NCBI GenBank assembly: GCA_017934545.1
Contig: JAGBJI010000009.1
Span: forward strand, 221,581 to 285,580
Length of the DNA: 64,000 bases
Source of the DNA: Bacteroidales bacterium
GTDB lineage: Bacteria; Bacteroidota; Bacteroidia; Bacteroidales; P3
Reading direction: 5' to 3'
Both the position numbers and the translations under genes were made by a program. The first letter of the stretch is position 1; every line of letters begins with the position of its first letter. Below, piece after piece: positions 45,323 through 55,800 of the stretch. The notes beneath the pieces were generated by a model. It was not told the origin of the DNA and searched no databases. It saw only the letters and a list, made by a program, of their open reading frames with translations.

Positions 45323-45330
45323 CAAAGATA
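45323..45330 (-). promoter_or_regulatory. promoter of ECF sigma gene
   Basis: TATCTTTG on the minus strand, 98 bp upstream of the start codon, leaving a long AT-rich leader. Confidence 0.55.
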
Positions 45331-45475
45331 TACATTTTTTTTTAATCTGCAAAATATTTTCTTATTTTTTTTAATTTTTTATAAAAATTTACGCTTTTGT
45401 TTTTTCCGTACTCTGCAAAACCATCTCTCCGCCATAGGCAGTACTTGGTTTAACAATGCTCTTTTGTGAATCAAA

Positions 45476-45580
45476 AGAAAAAAAAACATATGTTTTTGAA
45501 ACGAAAAACATATGTTTTTTGATTAAAATTCATATGTTTTTTTGAAAAAATACATATGTTTTTTATTTTTCTTTTCTGAA
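45476..45580. repeat. family B CATATG element, copy B3
   Basis: CATATG at 45487, 45509, 45531 and 45553 (22-bp spacing). The sequence from the second core to the TTTTTCTTTTCTGAAAAG end is nearly identical to B1. AGGCAGTA before it (about 45436) and TACTGCCT after it (about 45592) form an outer inverted repeat. It lies in the 45225-45696 gap. Confidence 0.9.
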
Positions 45581-45654
45581 AAGAAATTTTTTACTGCCTA
45601 AAACAATGCTTTAAGTTTAGGTTTGTATTATTTTGTCATCTGAAAAAAAATCCG

Positions 45655-45662
45655 TTACTTTG
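45655..45662 (+). promoter_or_regulatory. promoter of subtilase-manA-mutS
   Basis: TTACTTTG, one mismatch to TAnnTTTG, with TTTG at 45632-45635 and a 19-bp spacer. Confidence 0.55.
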
Positions 45663-45696
45663 CAAAAGTATTATTTATCCAATAATTATTATAAAG

Positions 45697-48483
45697 ATGA
45701 AAAAGATTAAAAATTTTGCAGTAAAAAGTTCCGCATTTTTATTTTTAGCCTTTGTCAGTGTATTTCAAATACAGGCACAGACAAAAGTTGCAGACAACGG
45801 CAGAATGTCGGCATCAAGTTCAATGTTGTATAATATTCTGAAAACCAACCCCGATATGATTGTCCGCACGGACAGCATCACCTGTGACAGATTCGGAATA
45901 AAATCCGACAATAACAGAATGTATACGGGAGCATTTATACAGATGAAAGTAAACGTTGATTACCGGGAATTGCAAACGGAGTTTGACCTCAAAGTCAATA
46001 CGGTTACATCATCCGTAATCACCGCACGCATTCCTTTAGACAGATTTGCGGATTTAATCAATTCCGACAAAATAGTTTACATAGACGTTGACCAAAAGAT
46101 GCACCTCAACCTTGACAACGCCAAAGACAGTGCAAATGTCAATAAAGTTCATTACGGAACGGGTCTTAACAACAGTTACACGGGCAAAGATGTAGTAGTG
46201 GGAATAGTGGATATAGGTTTTGAGTACAACCATCCTAATTTTTGGGACACCTTGTACCAGACATTCAGAATTAAAAAGGTGTGGGACCAAAACGCAGAAA
46301 CGGGAACAAAACCGCAGGGCTTTGATTACGGAGCGGAATACAGCACCCAAAACCAAATAATTTCGGCAGTATATTCGCACGAACAACAATCGCACGGTTC
46401 GCATGTTGCAGGTATTGCCGCAGGAAGCGGAACCAAGGACACAAGCGTTAGCAAGTACCGCGGAGTTGCACCGTCGGCCGATTTGGTTTTCGTTTCCGCC
46501 AACGCTTATACTTCTGGTTTTTACGATGCAATATCGTATATACATTCTTATGCAAAGAGTGTCAACAAACCGTGTGTAATAAATTTTTCGTGGGGTTCGC
46601 ATTCAGGCCCGCACGACGGCACAAGTTCGTTTGACAGAGCATGTGACGAATACATAAAACTAAACAACAAAGGATTGCTTTTGGTAGGCAGTGCCGGCAA
46701 TGAGGGAAGAGAAGACAACACCATACATGTCAAAAAAACGTTCTCCGCTTCGGACACTGTTGTCCGTATGTTTGTCACCCCTGATGAGTTGGGTTACAAC
46801 GTGACAAACGTCATTGACATTTGGGGAGATACCGCTTCGGGACAGAACCTTGCGGTAAAAGTTTACGTATTCAACCAATCCACCAACAAATACGAAGACT
46901 CGTCGGCATACATTACGGCTTTGTCAGCCACAACTACTAATTATTCGCTTTTCGATTCTGACAACGAAGAAACTTTTATTCAGCTTTACACAGAATCTTC
47001 AAATATGTTTAACAACAAACCACACATCCAAGTATATTCCGCTACCGAACAATCAAACTCAAACCAAAAACTGTTGGTTGAGATTTACGCAAAAAAAGGC
47101 ACCGTTCACGCTTGGACCAACAAAGGCATATTTGCTTCTGACGGATATACGGGAGTTACCTCGGGTGACAACCTTTACACCGTCGGCGAGTTAGGAGGCA
47201 CGGGAGCGTCAATGATAACCGTCGGGGCATATACCACACGCAACGATTGGACAAGCAAAAACGGAGGTTATTGGTACTTGAACAATGCAACCAAAGGGGC
47301 TAAAGCCGACTTTTCTTCAATAGGTCCTTTGTCCGATGAAACCGTCAAACCCGACGTTTCGGCACCAGGACAGATTTTGGTTTCCTCCGTAAACAAATAC
47401 AACACCAATATGTTTTACGACCAAAGCCCTTATTCCAAAGCAGGAATTACCTTGAACGGCAATAATTACGAATTCGGTTTGATGCAAGGCACAAGTATGA
47501 GCGCTCCGTTCGTAACGGGAGTTATGGCTTTGTGCTTGGAGGCTTATCCTAACCTGTCGGTAAAACAGGCAAAATGGCTTTTGAAACAAACTTCAACACA
47601 AGACAACTTGACGGGCAGTATATCTTCTGCAGGCAGCACTGTTTGGGGTGCGGGCAAAATCAATGCTTACGGATTGGTAAAACTTATAGAGCAAAAAACA
47701 AGTCCCGTTCAGTTGGAATGCGAAAACACCTCAGTATGTCTGGGAGAACAAGCAATCATAAAAGCTCCCGAAGGATATACGTCATATCTGTGGTCTGACG
47801 GCAGCACTACGCAAACAATTGCAACGGGACAAGCAGGCAATTACAGCGTTTTATGCACCGACAGTATGGGATTTACCGCAGGCAGCGACACGGTGACGAT
47901 AAACATAATTACAACCAACTACAAACAATATTTCCAAAGCATATGCGAAGGGGATTCGGTTATATTCGGCGATGAGATGTACAACACATCGGGCGTATAT
48001 ACCTACACCAAACAAACCGCTTCGGGTTGCGATTCGGTTTTGGAGCTTAACCTTACGGTCAACCCTGTATATGAGATGTACGATACCGTTATCATGTACG
48101 GACAAAGCGTTGAATACGGCGGGCAGCAGTACACCGCAGCAGGCAATTATACCATTCATAACACTTCCATGGAGGGTTGCGACAGCACAACTTTCCTTTC
48201 CGTTCAAACGGACAACTCAATTGCAGAGTCAAATGCCGCAGAGTTTTCAATAGATTTGTACCCTTCGCCTGCAAAAGATTTCATCACATTGAAATTAAAC
48301 GGCAATTTGCCTCAACAGATAACGGTTCAAATCTCGGACAACAACGGACGGACGGTGCTGAACAAAGACTTGCCTGCACAAAAAGAAACCCTGTTGGATA
48401 TACGTCAGCTTGCAGCGGGAACATATATGATAACCGTAAACTGCAACGGCAAAACCTCGGCAAAGAAATTCATTGTAAGATAA
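45697..48483 (+). CDS. secreted S8 subtilisin-like protease with T9SS sorting domain
   Basis: A 928-residue protease. The signal peptide ends in QIQAQ. Residues about 30-145 are a propeptide-like region. The S8 catalytic triad is Asp172 (GIVDIGFEYNHP), His233 (SHGSHVAGIAAG) and Ser600 (GTSMSAPFVTGVMALC); SAGNEG carries the oxyanion Asn. The long Asp-Ser spacing reflects a large inserted beta domain (about 360-500). After residue 680 come Ig-like/SprB-like segments (CEGDSVIFGDEMYNTSGVYT), then a type A T9SS domain (LYPSPAKDFITLKLN, KKFIVR). Predicted cell-surface or secreted protease. manA follows 9 bp downstream. Confidence 0.92.
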   Translation: MKKIKNFAVKSSAFLFLAFVSVFQIQAQTKVADNGRMSASSSMLYNILKTNPDMIVRTDSITCDRFGIKSDNNRMYTGAFIQMKVNVDYRELQTEFDLKVNTVTSSVITARIPLDRFADLINSDKIVYIDVDQKMHLNLDNAKDSANVNKVHYGTGLNNSYTGKDVVVGIVDIGFEYNHPNFWDTLYQTFRIKKVWDQNAETGTKPQGFDYGAEYSTQNQIISAVYSHEQQSHGSHVAGIAAGSGTKDTSVSKYRGVAPSADLVFVSANAYTSGFYDAISYIHSYAKSVNKPCVINFSWGSHSGPHDGTSSFDRACDEYIKLNNKGLLLVGSAGNEGREDNTIHVKKTFSASDTVVRMFVTPDELGYNVTNVIDIWGDTASGQNLAVKVYVFNQSTNKYEDSSAYITALSATTTNYSLFDSDNEETFIQLYTESSNMFNNKPHIQVYSATEQSNSNQKLLVEIYAKKGTVHAWTNKGIFASDGYTGVTSGDNLYTVGELGGTGASMITVGAYTTRNDWTSKNGGYWYLNNATKGAKADFSSIGPLSDETVKPDVSAPGQILVSSVNKYNTNMFYDQSPYSKAGITLNGNNYEFGLMQGTSMSAPFVTGVMALCLEAYPNLSVKQAKWLLKQTSTQDNLTGSISSAGSTVWGAGKINAYGLVKLIEQKTSPVQLECENTSVCLGEQAIIKAPEGYTSYLWSDGSTTQTIATGQAGNYSVLCTDSMGFTAGSDTVTINIITTNYKQYFQSICEGDSVIFGDEMYNTSGVYTYTKQTASGCDSVLELNLTVNPVYEMYDTVIMYGQSVEYGGQQYTAAGNYTIHNTSMEGCDSTTFLSVQTDNSIAESNAAEFSIDLYPSPAKDFITLKLNGNLPQQITVQISDNNGRTVLNKDLPAQKETLLDIRQLAAGTYMITVNCNGKTSAKKFIVR

Positions 48484-48492
48484 CGTAAAGTA

Positions 48493-49482
48493 ATGGAAGA
48501 AAAAGGATTGTACCCGCTTAAGTTCATGCCCTTGTTCAAGGATAAGATTTGGGGCGGAAATAAGGTCAGGGATTTGTTGAAAATAGATTATTCACCTCTG
48601 AACAGATTGGGTGAACTGTGGGTATTGAGCGGCATGGAAGGTGAGGAAACCGTAGTGGAAAACGGTTTCCTTGCCGAATGTACGCTTAAAGAACTGTTGC
48701 AGATGTATTCCGACGAATTGGTAGGCGAAAACAATTTTGACCGTTTCGGAGATGATTTCCCTCTGTTGATAAAAATAATAGACGCCCACGACAATCTGTC
48801 CGTTCAGGTTCACCCTGACGACGATTATGCGTGGCAACACGGCATGGATAACGGCAAAACGGAGATGTGGTACGTATTGCAGGCCGACGAAGAGGCAAAG
48901 ATTTGGTCGGGATTTAACAAAAAAGAAACCAAAGCCGACATAATAAACCGTTTGCGTAACAAGACAATAAAAGAAGTTCTGCACTATGACCAAGCCGAAA
49001 GGGGAGATTTGTTTTACATTCCCGCAGGTACGGTGCATGCAATAGGAAAAGGCGCCATGCTTGCCGAGATTCAACAAAGTTCAGACTCCACTTTCCGTAT
49101 ATACGATTGGGACAGAACGGACAGCAACGGCAAGAGCAGGGAACTGCACATAGAACAAGGGTTGCAGGTTATGGATTTGTCTGCACAAACGCAGACTGCA
49201 AAATGTCATTATCATTATCACCTTAATCAAACCACCAATCTGATAGAGTGTCCTTATTTTGTTACCAATTTAATTCCGCTGAACACTCCTATCAAAAAAG
49301 ATTTAAGCTCGTACGACACGTTCTTTTTGTACTTCTGTGTGGCAGGCAACGGCTTTGTTCATTGCATGCAGCAGCGTATTCCGTTTACTGCGGGCGAAAT
49401 AGTGATGATTCCCGCCGTTGCGGACAGTGCCGTCATTGAACCTTTGTCAATGACGGAGATATTGGAAATAACTGTTATGTAG
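48493..49482 (+). CDS. manA: mannose-6-phosphate isomerase, class I
   Basis: Zinc cupin enzyme interconverting mannose-6-phosphate and fructose-6-phosphate, feeding GDP-mannose/fucose for surface glycans. 329 residues, the short form. PLKFMPLFKDKIWGGNKV opens the protein. The zinc site is visible as LSVQVHPDDDYA (Gln and His) and IPAGTVHAIGKGAML (His), with Glu in KTEMWYVL. It lies between the subtilase gene (9 bp) and mutS (4 bp), the latter certainly cotranscribed. Confidence 0.93.
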   Translation: MEEKGLYPLKFMPLFKDKIWGGNKVRDLLKIDYSPLNRLGELWVLSGMEGEETVVENGFLAECTLKELLQMYSDELVGENNFDRFGDDFPLLIKIIDAHDNLSVQVHPDDDYAWQHGMDNGKTEMWYVLQADEEAKIWSGFNKKETKADIINRLRNKTIKEVLHYDQAERGDLFYIPAGTVHAIGKGAMLAEIQQSSDSTFRIYDWDRTDSNGKSRELHIEQGLQVMDLSAQTQTAKCHYHYHLNQTTNLIECPYFVTNLIPLNTPIKKDLSSYDTFFLYFCVAGNGFVHCMQQRIPFTAGEIVMIPAVADSAVIEPLSMTEILEITVM

Positions 49483-49486
49483 TCCT

Positions 49487-52078
49487 ATGGCAGCAAAGAA
49501 AGATACGGTAACCCCGTTAATGAAGCAATACAACGAAATCAAAGCGAAATTTCCCGATACTATATTATTGTACCGCATAGGAGATTTCTATGAAACTTTC
49601 GGTCAGGACGCCGTACAAACCAGCGAAATTCTTAACATCGTACTTACACGCCGCAGCGGTGGCGGACAGGACAAGTTGGCGGGCTTTCCCCATCACGCAT
49701 TGGACACTTACCTGCACAAATTAATAAAAGCAGGCAAACGTGTTGCCATATGCGAACAAACGGAAGACCCCTCACAAGTCAAAGGTATTGTAAAAAGAGA
49801 AATAACCGAAATAGTAACTCCAGCCCTTGCTTATAACGACGGAGCCCTTTCACCCGGTGAAAACAATTATTTGTGTGCCGTATTCAAAAAAAAGAACCTG
49901 TACGGGTTGGCATTTGTAGATATATCCACGGGCGAATTTCTTGTAAGCGAAGGTTCTCTGAACGATGCCGAGAAATTAATGCACGATTTCAACATCAAAG
50001 AAGCCGTTGTGTTAAGACAATACGAAAGGGATTTTCTTACGGAGTTTCATTCAGATGTTTTGACCAAGACTTACGACGATTGGGTGTTTACAAAGGCTTT
50101 TGCTTTGGATATATTGAAAGAAGTTTTTTCGGTTGAAGGAGTAAAAGGTTTCGGTATTGAAGACATGCCTTTAGCTGTCATTGCCGCAGGGGCTGCATTG
50201 CATTATATAAAACAGACCAACCACACCCAGCTTTTGCATCTTTGCAACATCTCACGCATAGACAACAGTGAGTATGTGTGGTTGGACGGTTTTACGATAA
50301 AGAATTTGGAAATCGTTTCTTCTTCCAATTCAGACAAAACCACGTTATACAATGTGTTAAATCACACCACAACCCCGATGGGTGCGAGATTGTTGTACAA
50401 ATGGCTGCTTATGCCTCTTAAAAACAAGAAACAAATAGAGAAAAGACATCTCAAGGTCGGGGCATTGCTGCATGACGACTTGTACAGAAGTGAATTGTCC
50501 GAAGTTTTGTCGCAAATCGGCGACATGGAAAGGTTGACTGCAAAAATATCCGTACGCAGAATACAACCTAATGAACTGTATCATTTCGCACAAATACTTG
50601 AATGCACCGAAAAAATCAACAATATACTGGCTTATCTGCAACCTAACAATACGGAATTGTTTGATAAAATAGAAACATTTGCCAAACTAAAAACATTTAT
50701 ACTTAACGCACTGAACGAAGATGCCCCGAACAATATCAACAAACCTAATATTATCAAGGACGGATTCAATGAACAGTTGGACGGATACAGACTTCTTGCT
50801 TACAATTCCGAGCAGATAATGTCGGATATACTGAAAAAAGAAACGGAAAACACAGGCATCTCCACTCTGAAGATAGGGTTTAACAACGTATTCGGCTACT
50901 ATTTGGAGGTAACCAATACAAATAAAGACAAAGTTCCTGCGGAATGGCAACGCAAACAAACCCTTGCCAACTGCGAAAGGTATATAACCGACGACTTAAA
51001 GAAAGCGGAAGTTCAGATATTGACCGCACAGGAAAATATTTCTTCATTGGAACGTTCCTTATATAATAATGTATTGGAGCAAATCTCGCCTTACATTGCA
51101 CGTTTAAAGAATGCTTCAATGCTGATTGCAGAACTTGACTGTATTCTTTCTTTCGCTATTGCCGCAAAAGAATACAACTATGTATGCCCTCAGATGATGG
51201 ATTCGGACATTCTGCACATAAGCAAAGGCCGTCACCCCGTAATAGAACGTATGTTGGACGTATCACAACAGTATATTGCCAACGACGTTTATTTAGATAC
51301 GACAACACAACAAATAATCATCATCACAGGACCTAATATGTCGGGTAAAAGTGCCTATCTCCGCCAAACTGCACTCATTGTTCTGATGGCACAGGCAGGG
51401 TGTTACGTTCCGGCAAAGAAAGCACAAATAGGAATCGTTGATAAAATCTTTACACGGGTCGGTGCTTCCGATAATATTTCTTCGGGAGAAAGTACTTTTA
51501 TGGTGGAAATGCACGAAACGGCTTCCATCTTAAACAATCTTTCACCGCATTCCTTGATTTTGCTGGACGAAATAGGACGCGGCACATCTACGTATGACGG
51601 TTTAAGCATTGCGTGGGCGGTAACACAATATCTGCATGACAATAAGAACAAACCTAAAGTCATGTTCGCAACCCACTACCACGAGATGATAGATATAGAA
51701 CAACAATGCCCGAGAATAAAGAATTATCATATTGCAGTAAAGGAAATAGGCGATAAAATCATATTCTTACGTAATGTAGAGAAAGGTGGAACCTATTCTT
51801 CTTTCGGTATTCATGTCGGTGCGATGGCAGGATTGCCTAAACAAGTCATTGAAATTGCCGAAAAAATGCTTGATTCTTTGGAAAAAAATGCGAAAAAGAC
51901 CGAAAAAAACAGTGCAAAAAGTGCAAAAAATGCCATACAAATGAGTTTTATCCAACTTAATGACCCTCTACTTGAGCAAATAAAAGACGAGTTGTTAAAA
52001 GTTGATATAGATAATCTTACACCGATAGACGCACTTTTGATGTTAAATAAAATTAAAAAAATGGTAAAAAATATTTAA
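49487..52078 (+). CDS. mutS: DNA mismatch repair protein MutS
   Basis: Mismatch-recognition ATPase, 863 residues. Domain I has the mismatch-contacting IGDFYETFGQDA (Phe and Glu). The clamp and connector domains follow. The ATPase domain carries Walker A GPNMSGKSAYLRQ near 612-624, Walker B LILLDEIGRGTSTYDG near 680, and FATHYHEM. A C-terminal Lys/Asn/Ala linker (KNAKKTEKNSAKSAKNA) precedes the final dimerisation helices. The start is 4 bp after the manA stop. Being behind a secreted protease gene is unusual but probably just an operon of convenience. Its status matters for the homopolymer tracts in this genome. Confidence 0.97.
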   Translation: MAAKKDTVTPLMKQYNEIKAKFPDTILLYRIGDFYETFGQDAVQTSEILNIVLTRRSGGGQDKLAGFPHHALDTYLHKLIKAGKRVAICEQTEDPSQVKGIVKREITEIVTPALAYNDGALSPGENNYLCAVFKKKNLYGLAFVDISTGEFLVSEGSLNDAEKLMHDFNIKEAVVLRQYERDFLTEFHSDVLTKTYDDWVFTKAFALDILKEVFSVEGVKGFGIEDMPLAVIAAGAALHYIKQTNHTQLLHLCNISRIDNSEYVWLDGFTIKNLEIVSSSNSDKTTLYNVLNHTTTPMGARLLYKWLLMPLKNKKQIEKRHLKVGALLHDDLYRSELSEVLSQIGDMERLTAKISVRRIQPNELYHFAQILECTEKINNILAYLQPNNTELFDKIETFAKLKTFILNALNEDAPNNINKPNIIKDGFNEQLDGYRLLAYNSEQIMSDILKKETENTGISTLKIGFNNVFGYYLEVTNTNKDKVPAEWQRKQTLANCERYITDDLKKAEVQILTAQENISSLERSLYNNVLEQISPYIARLKNASMLIAELDCILSFAIAAKEYNYVCPQMMDSDILHISKGRHPVIERMLDVSQQYIANDVYLDTTTQQIIIITGPNMSGKSAYLRQTALIVLMAQAGCYVPAKKAQIGIVDKIFTRVGASDNISSGESTFMVEMHETASILNNLSPHSLILLDEIGRGTSTYDGLSIAWAVTQYLHDNKNKPKVMFATHYHEMIDIEQQCPRIKNYHIAVKEIGDKIIFLRNVEKGGTYSSFGIHVGAMAGLPKQVIEIAEKMLDSLEKNAKKTEKNSAKSAKNAIQMSFIQLNDPLLEQIKDELLKVDIDNLTPIDALLMLNKIKKMVKNI

Positions 52079-52107
52079 AAATATTTGGTCAGTATTTAAA
52101 AAGGTTG

Positions 52108-52115
52108 TACTTTTG
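52108..52115 (+). promoter_or_regulatory. promoter of tRNA-Gly/tRNA-Leu
   Basis: TACTTTTG with TTTG at 52084-52087 and a 20-bp spacer, 44 bp before tRNA-Gly. Confidence 0.65.
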
Positions 52116-52159
52116 CAAAGTCAACTTCAAGGGAATTAACATCTAAAAGTGACAACACT

Positions 52160-52232
52160 GCGGGAATAGCTCAGTTGGTAGAGCGCAACCTTGCCAAGGT
52201 TGAGGTCGCGGGTCCGAGTCCCGTTTCCCGCT
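52160..52232 (+). tRNA. tRNA-Gly (GCC)
   Basis: A 73-nt cloverleaf: acceptor GCGGGAA/TTCCCGC, anticodon loop TTGCCAA with anticodon GCC, discriminator T. CCA not encoded. Confidence 0.96.
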
Positions 52233-52280
52233 CTTTTTTTTTGATATAAAAGTAAGTTCATTGATAAACAAGAATCAGTT

Positions 52281-52365
52281 GCTCTGGTGGTGGAATTGGT
52301 AGACACGCGGGACTTAAAATCCCGTGAGCAATGCGCTCTTATGGGTTCAAGTCCCATCCGGAGTA
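52281..52365 (+). tRNA. tRNA-Leu (TAA)
   Basis: An 85-nt tRNA with a long variable arm. The anticodon stem GGGA/TCCC brackets CTTAAAA, anticodon TAA. The T-arm is ATGGG-TTCAAGT-CCCAT. The first acceptor pair appears to be G-T. CCA not encoded. Confidence 0.95.
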
Positions 52366-52371
52366 CGAAAG

Positions 52372-52421
52372 ACAAAAGCAAGAGGGGAAATATGAAATCA
52401 TATTTCCCCTCTTGCTTTTGT
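52372..52421 (+). terminator. terminator after tRNA-Leu
   Basis: A 24-bp perfect stem with a 2-base loop, 6 bp after the tRNA end; the descending arm ends in TTGCTTTTGTT. Confidence 0.85.
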
Positions 52422-52548
52422 TACAATCACAATGTTTTTGATTTTATACGTCAATATTTCCTTGCGGTTTTAACTCATTAACGTCTTTAAAGACATTTTT
52501 GCTGCCGCCTCTTGTTCCTTCATCGCTGCCCTATCGCATTACGCTACT

Positions 52549-52653
52549 GCCCTTTCAGAAAAGAATTTCAAAAAAATCACATTTTTTCACTTAAAAAACC
52601 TATTTTTTTGAGGCAAAAAATCAGATTTTTTTACGATTACTTTCGCAAAGGGC
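52549..52653. repeat. family A 105-bp element, copy A6
   Basis: Termini GCCCTTTCAGAAAAGAAT and ATTACTTTCGCAAAGGGC; cores TCACA (52577), CCTAT (52599) and TCAGA (52621), spaced 22 bp. It shares cores and termini with A7. Outer arms with ATCGCATT/AATGCGAT words reach about 52530 and 52695. It accounts for most of the 52366-52846 gap. Confidence 0.92.
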
Positions 52654-52790
52654 GGAATTTTTACCGCATTGAGCAAAAAGAAAATGCGATGAAGCAACAA
52701 TTAAGTGCAGTTAAATGTAATTTAATTGCAAAAATGACGGAGATAAAATAAGGCGGGGCGGAGATAAAGAATAAGAAAATACATAATAAA

Positions 52791-52830
52791 AAGAGGCAGT
52801 ATTCAATATTTAGCTGAATACTGACCTCTT
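52791..52830 (-). terminator. terminator after large LRR gene
   Basis: Stem AAGAGG-CAGTATTCA paired with TGAATACTG-A-CCTCTT (one bulge), with T-rich continuation on the minus strand. Confidence 0.8.
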
Positions 52831-52846
52831 AAAAAATCAGTTTACA

Positions 52847-55800
52847 TTATTTTACTATCAATTTTTGAGTCACATCACCGACTTTGATATAATAAACGCC
52901 GCTTTGCCAACCTCTGACATCAATTTCGGATTTTTGAGATTGGATATTTGATTTATAAACTACTTGTCCTATACTATTAATAATAGTAATTGCGTCAGTA
53001 TTATCCAATACCAAATCTCCCAAATCCAAAATAACAACGTCTTTTGCAGGATTAGGGTAGACAGTAATAGTTTTTGTGTCTTTTACGTCTTCAATACCTG
53101 CATAACCTTGCAATGTGAATTTCTTTTCTGTACCGAAGATTGTATCATTTGAAGTTCTTACAAAGGCTCTGACATACATCTCTGCACCCTTATTTAAGTC
53201 AGACAACGTCGTATGCAAGTCCTCACCGTCATAATAAGGAAAATCTTCCGTCAATTGTGCGATTGTTTCATATTTCCCGCCGCTGTATTTAGCCTGAATA
53301 CCGAATTCTTTCATGGTGCTGTAATCGTTGGCAGTAAATTTACCATGCAATGTTACGGATGTTTCGGTTATGTCGGTAGGTTCCATTGTCGTTGCCGTAA
53401 TTTTTATGGTTTGGTTAAGTGTTGTAAATGTTTTTTCACCGCCGAATATAGTATCGGTATTGGTTACCACATATACACGGTAAGTGTAAGAAGTACCTTT
53501 GCTCAATCCGTCAGCAAGTACATTCAAATCTTTACCTGCTTGGGCGGAGAAATTACTTGTAAGATTACCGAGTTTGGTGTATGTTCCGCCGTTGGTTTTC
53601 TTTATTTCAATTGCAAACTCTTTGAAATTGGTGTATTTATCGGCAGTATATTTACCGTATATAATTGCAGAAGTATTTGCAATATGGTCGGCCTTTACTG
53701 TTGTTACAACTATATTATCCGTATTGGTATTAGCCAATGTTTTGAAACTCTTTTCCGTTCCGAATATCGTATCATTGTTTGTAGTTACGACATAACATTG
53801 GAAATATAGTGTAGCATCGGAATTTAAATCTGTCAGATTTATTCCCAACTCTTGCCCTGCATTTGCAGCGAAATTACTTGTCAATTGTCCGACCTGTTGG
53901 TAAGTTTCACCCGAGTACTTTGCACGGATATAAAAACCTTTCATCTGGAAATAATCATTGTCGCTGCAGGTATATTTACCGTTTAATCTTGCCGAAGTGC
54001 TTGTTATATCTGTTGCATCCAAAGTTGTTACCGTAATATTGACAGTTGGTTGAAGAGTTTTAAAAGTTTTTACTTCTCCGAATGTAGTATCTCCGCTCAC
54101 TACTGCAAAAGCACGGAAAGAATAATCAGTGTTTGCAGTCAATCCTGTCAAATTATAAGTAAGAATGCTGCCAGTAACATTTACTTTACTGTAAGCAGTA
54201 GCGGAAGATTTTTTGTATTGGAATCCTTTAGCGGATATTGTACCGTTGGAAACTGTTGCCGTACCATTAAGGGTTGCTGTTGTTTGTGCAATATTTGTTG
54301 CAGCACTCGTAGTAACGGTTACCGTCGGTTGAGGAGTTGAATTTTGTAATGTTTTAAAAGTTTTTACTTCTCCGAATGTAGTATCTCCGCTCACTACTGC
54401 AAAAGCACGGAAAGAATAATCAGTGTTTGCAGTCAATCCTGTCAGATTATAAGTTAAGGTACTGCCCGTAACATTTACTTTGCTGTAAGCAGTAGCGGAA
54501 GATTTTTTGTATTGGAATCCTTTAGAAGATATTGTACCGTTGGTAACTGTTGCCGTACCGTTAAGTGTTGCCGTTGTTTGTGCAATATTTGTTGCTGCAC
54601 TTGTCGTAACTGTTACTGTCGGTTGAGGAGTTGTGTTTCCAAGAGTTTTGAATGTTTTAGCTTCTCCGAAAATTGTATCTCCTTCAAACGCAGCATAAGG
54701 GAGTAATGTATATTCTGTATTTGGAGTTAAATTGTCTATTTTCATATAATTACCCTCAAATGATATATCATTGGCATAAATAGAAGCGGAAGATTCTTTT
54801 AACAGAAATCCGTAATGTGTAACCTTTGTTGGATATACACAGTTGGCAGGATAAACAATGATACTGGATAATTCTCCGATTTTTTGCCAATATCCGGTTA
54901 CATAAGCGTAACTTTGTTCAGGGCCTACAGAACTGATTAAAAATTTCGACGGATAATATGTATAAACACTCTTCCAACCGTTTTTCCAATAGTAAGAATA
55001 ATTATCTGTTTCATCGGATAGTACAACAACACTTTTTCCCTTTTCCGAATAACCAAGTCCAATATCCGTTGTAGGAGGTTCTTTCGGAAACATATAAATA
55101 TAAATACTATCACAACCTGATAATACTTGTTGTCCCATAGAAGAAACATTTTCACCTATTGCAATAGATCTTAATTTAGAGCAATTACTGAATGCTTTAT
55201 TCCCTATTGCAATAACACTGTCCGGTATATTTACACATGACAAACTTGTACAACCACTGAATGCTTCACTGCATATCACTCTTAAATTATCAGGAACATC
55301 AAAACTGCTTAATGTACTGCAATTTTTAAAAGCACTACTACCTATATATCTTACATTTTCTTTGATATTATAAGAAGCATAACTTTTATCTGTGGCTTCA
55401 ACTAAAAAATTATCAGCGTACCGTATATTGTTTTCTATTGGCAAACTTTGACAATTTTTGAATATTTCACTTCCGAGATAAGTAATACTATCAGAAAGTT
55501 TAATGTTCTTTAGATTCGTACAACCATAAAAAACGGAATCATATATTGTACGTATATTTGCAATATCTACATATTTAAGTCCTGTACAATTACAGAAAGC
55601 GGCTTTACCTATAAACTCCAATGAAGACGATTTAACGGTATCTACAATATCACTATTATACATGAAATATGCTGGAATATATCTAACGGTGTTTCCTATA
55701 TTTAATTTAGTAAGATTTGAACAATTATCTAACCAATTTGTATAAATAGTCTTATTGCCATATATAGGACTAAAGCCCTTACCCGAACAACTGTCAGCAT

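Noticed and set aside
52136-52381. Minus-strand ORF across the two tRNAs
   Set aside because: It is the complement of tRNA-Gly and tRNA-Leu.
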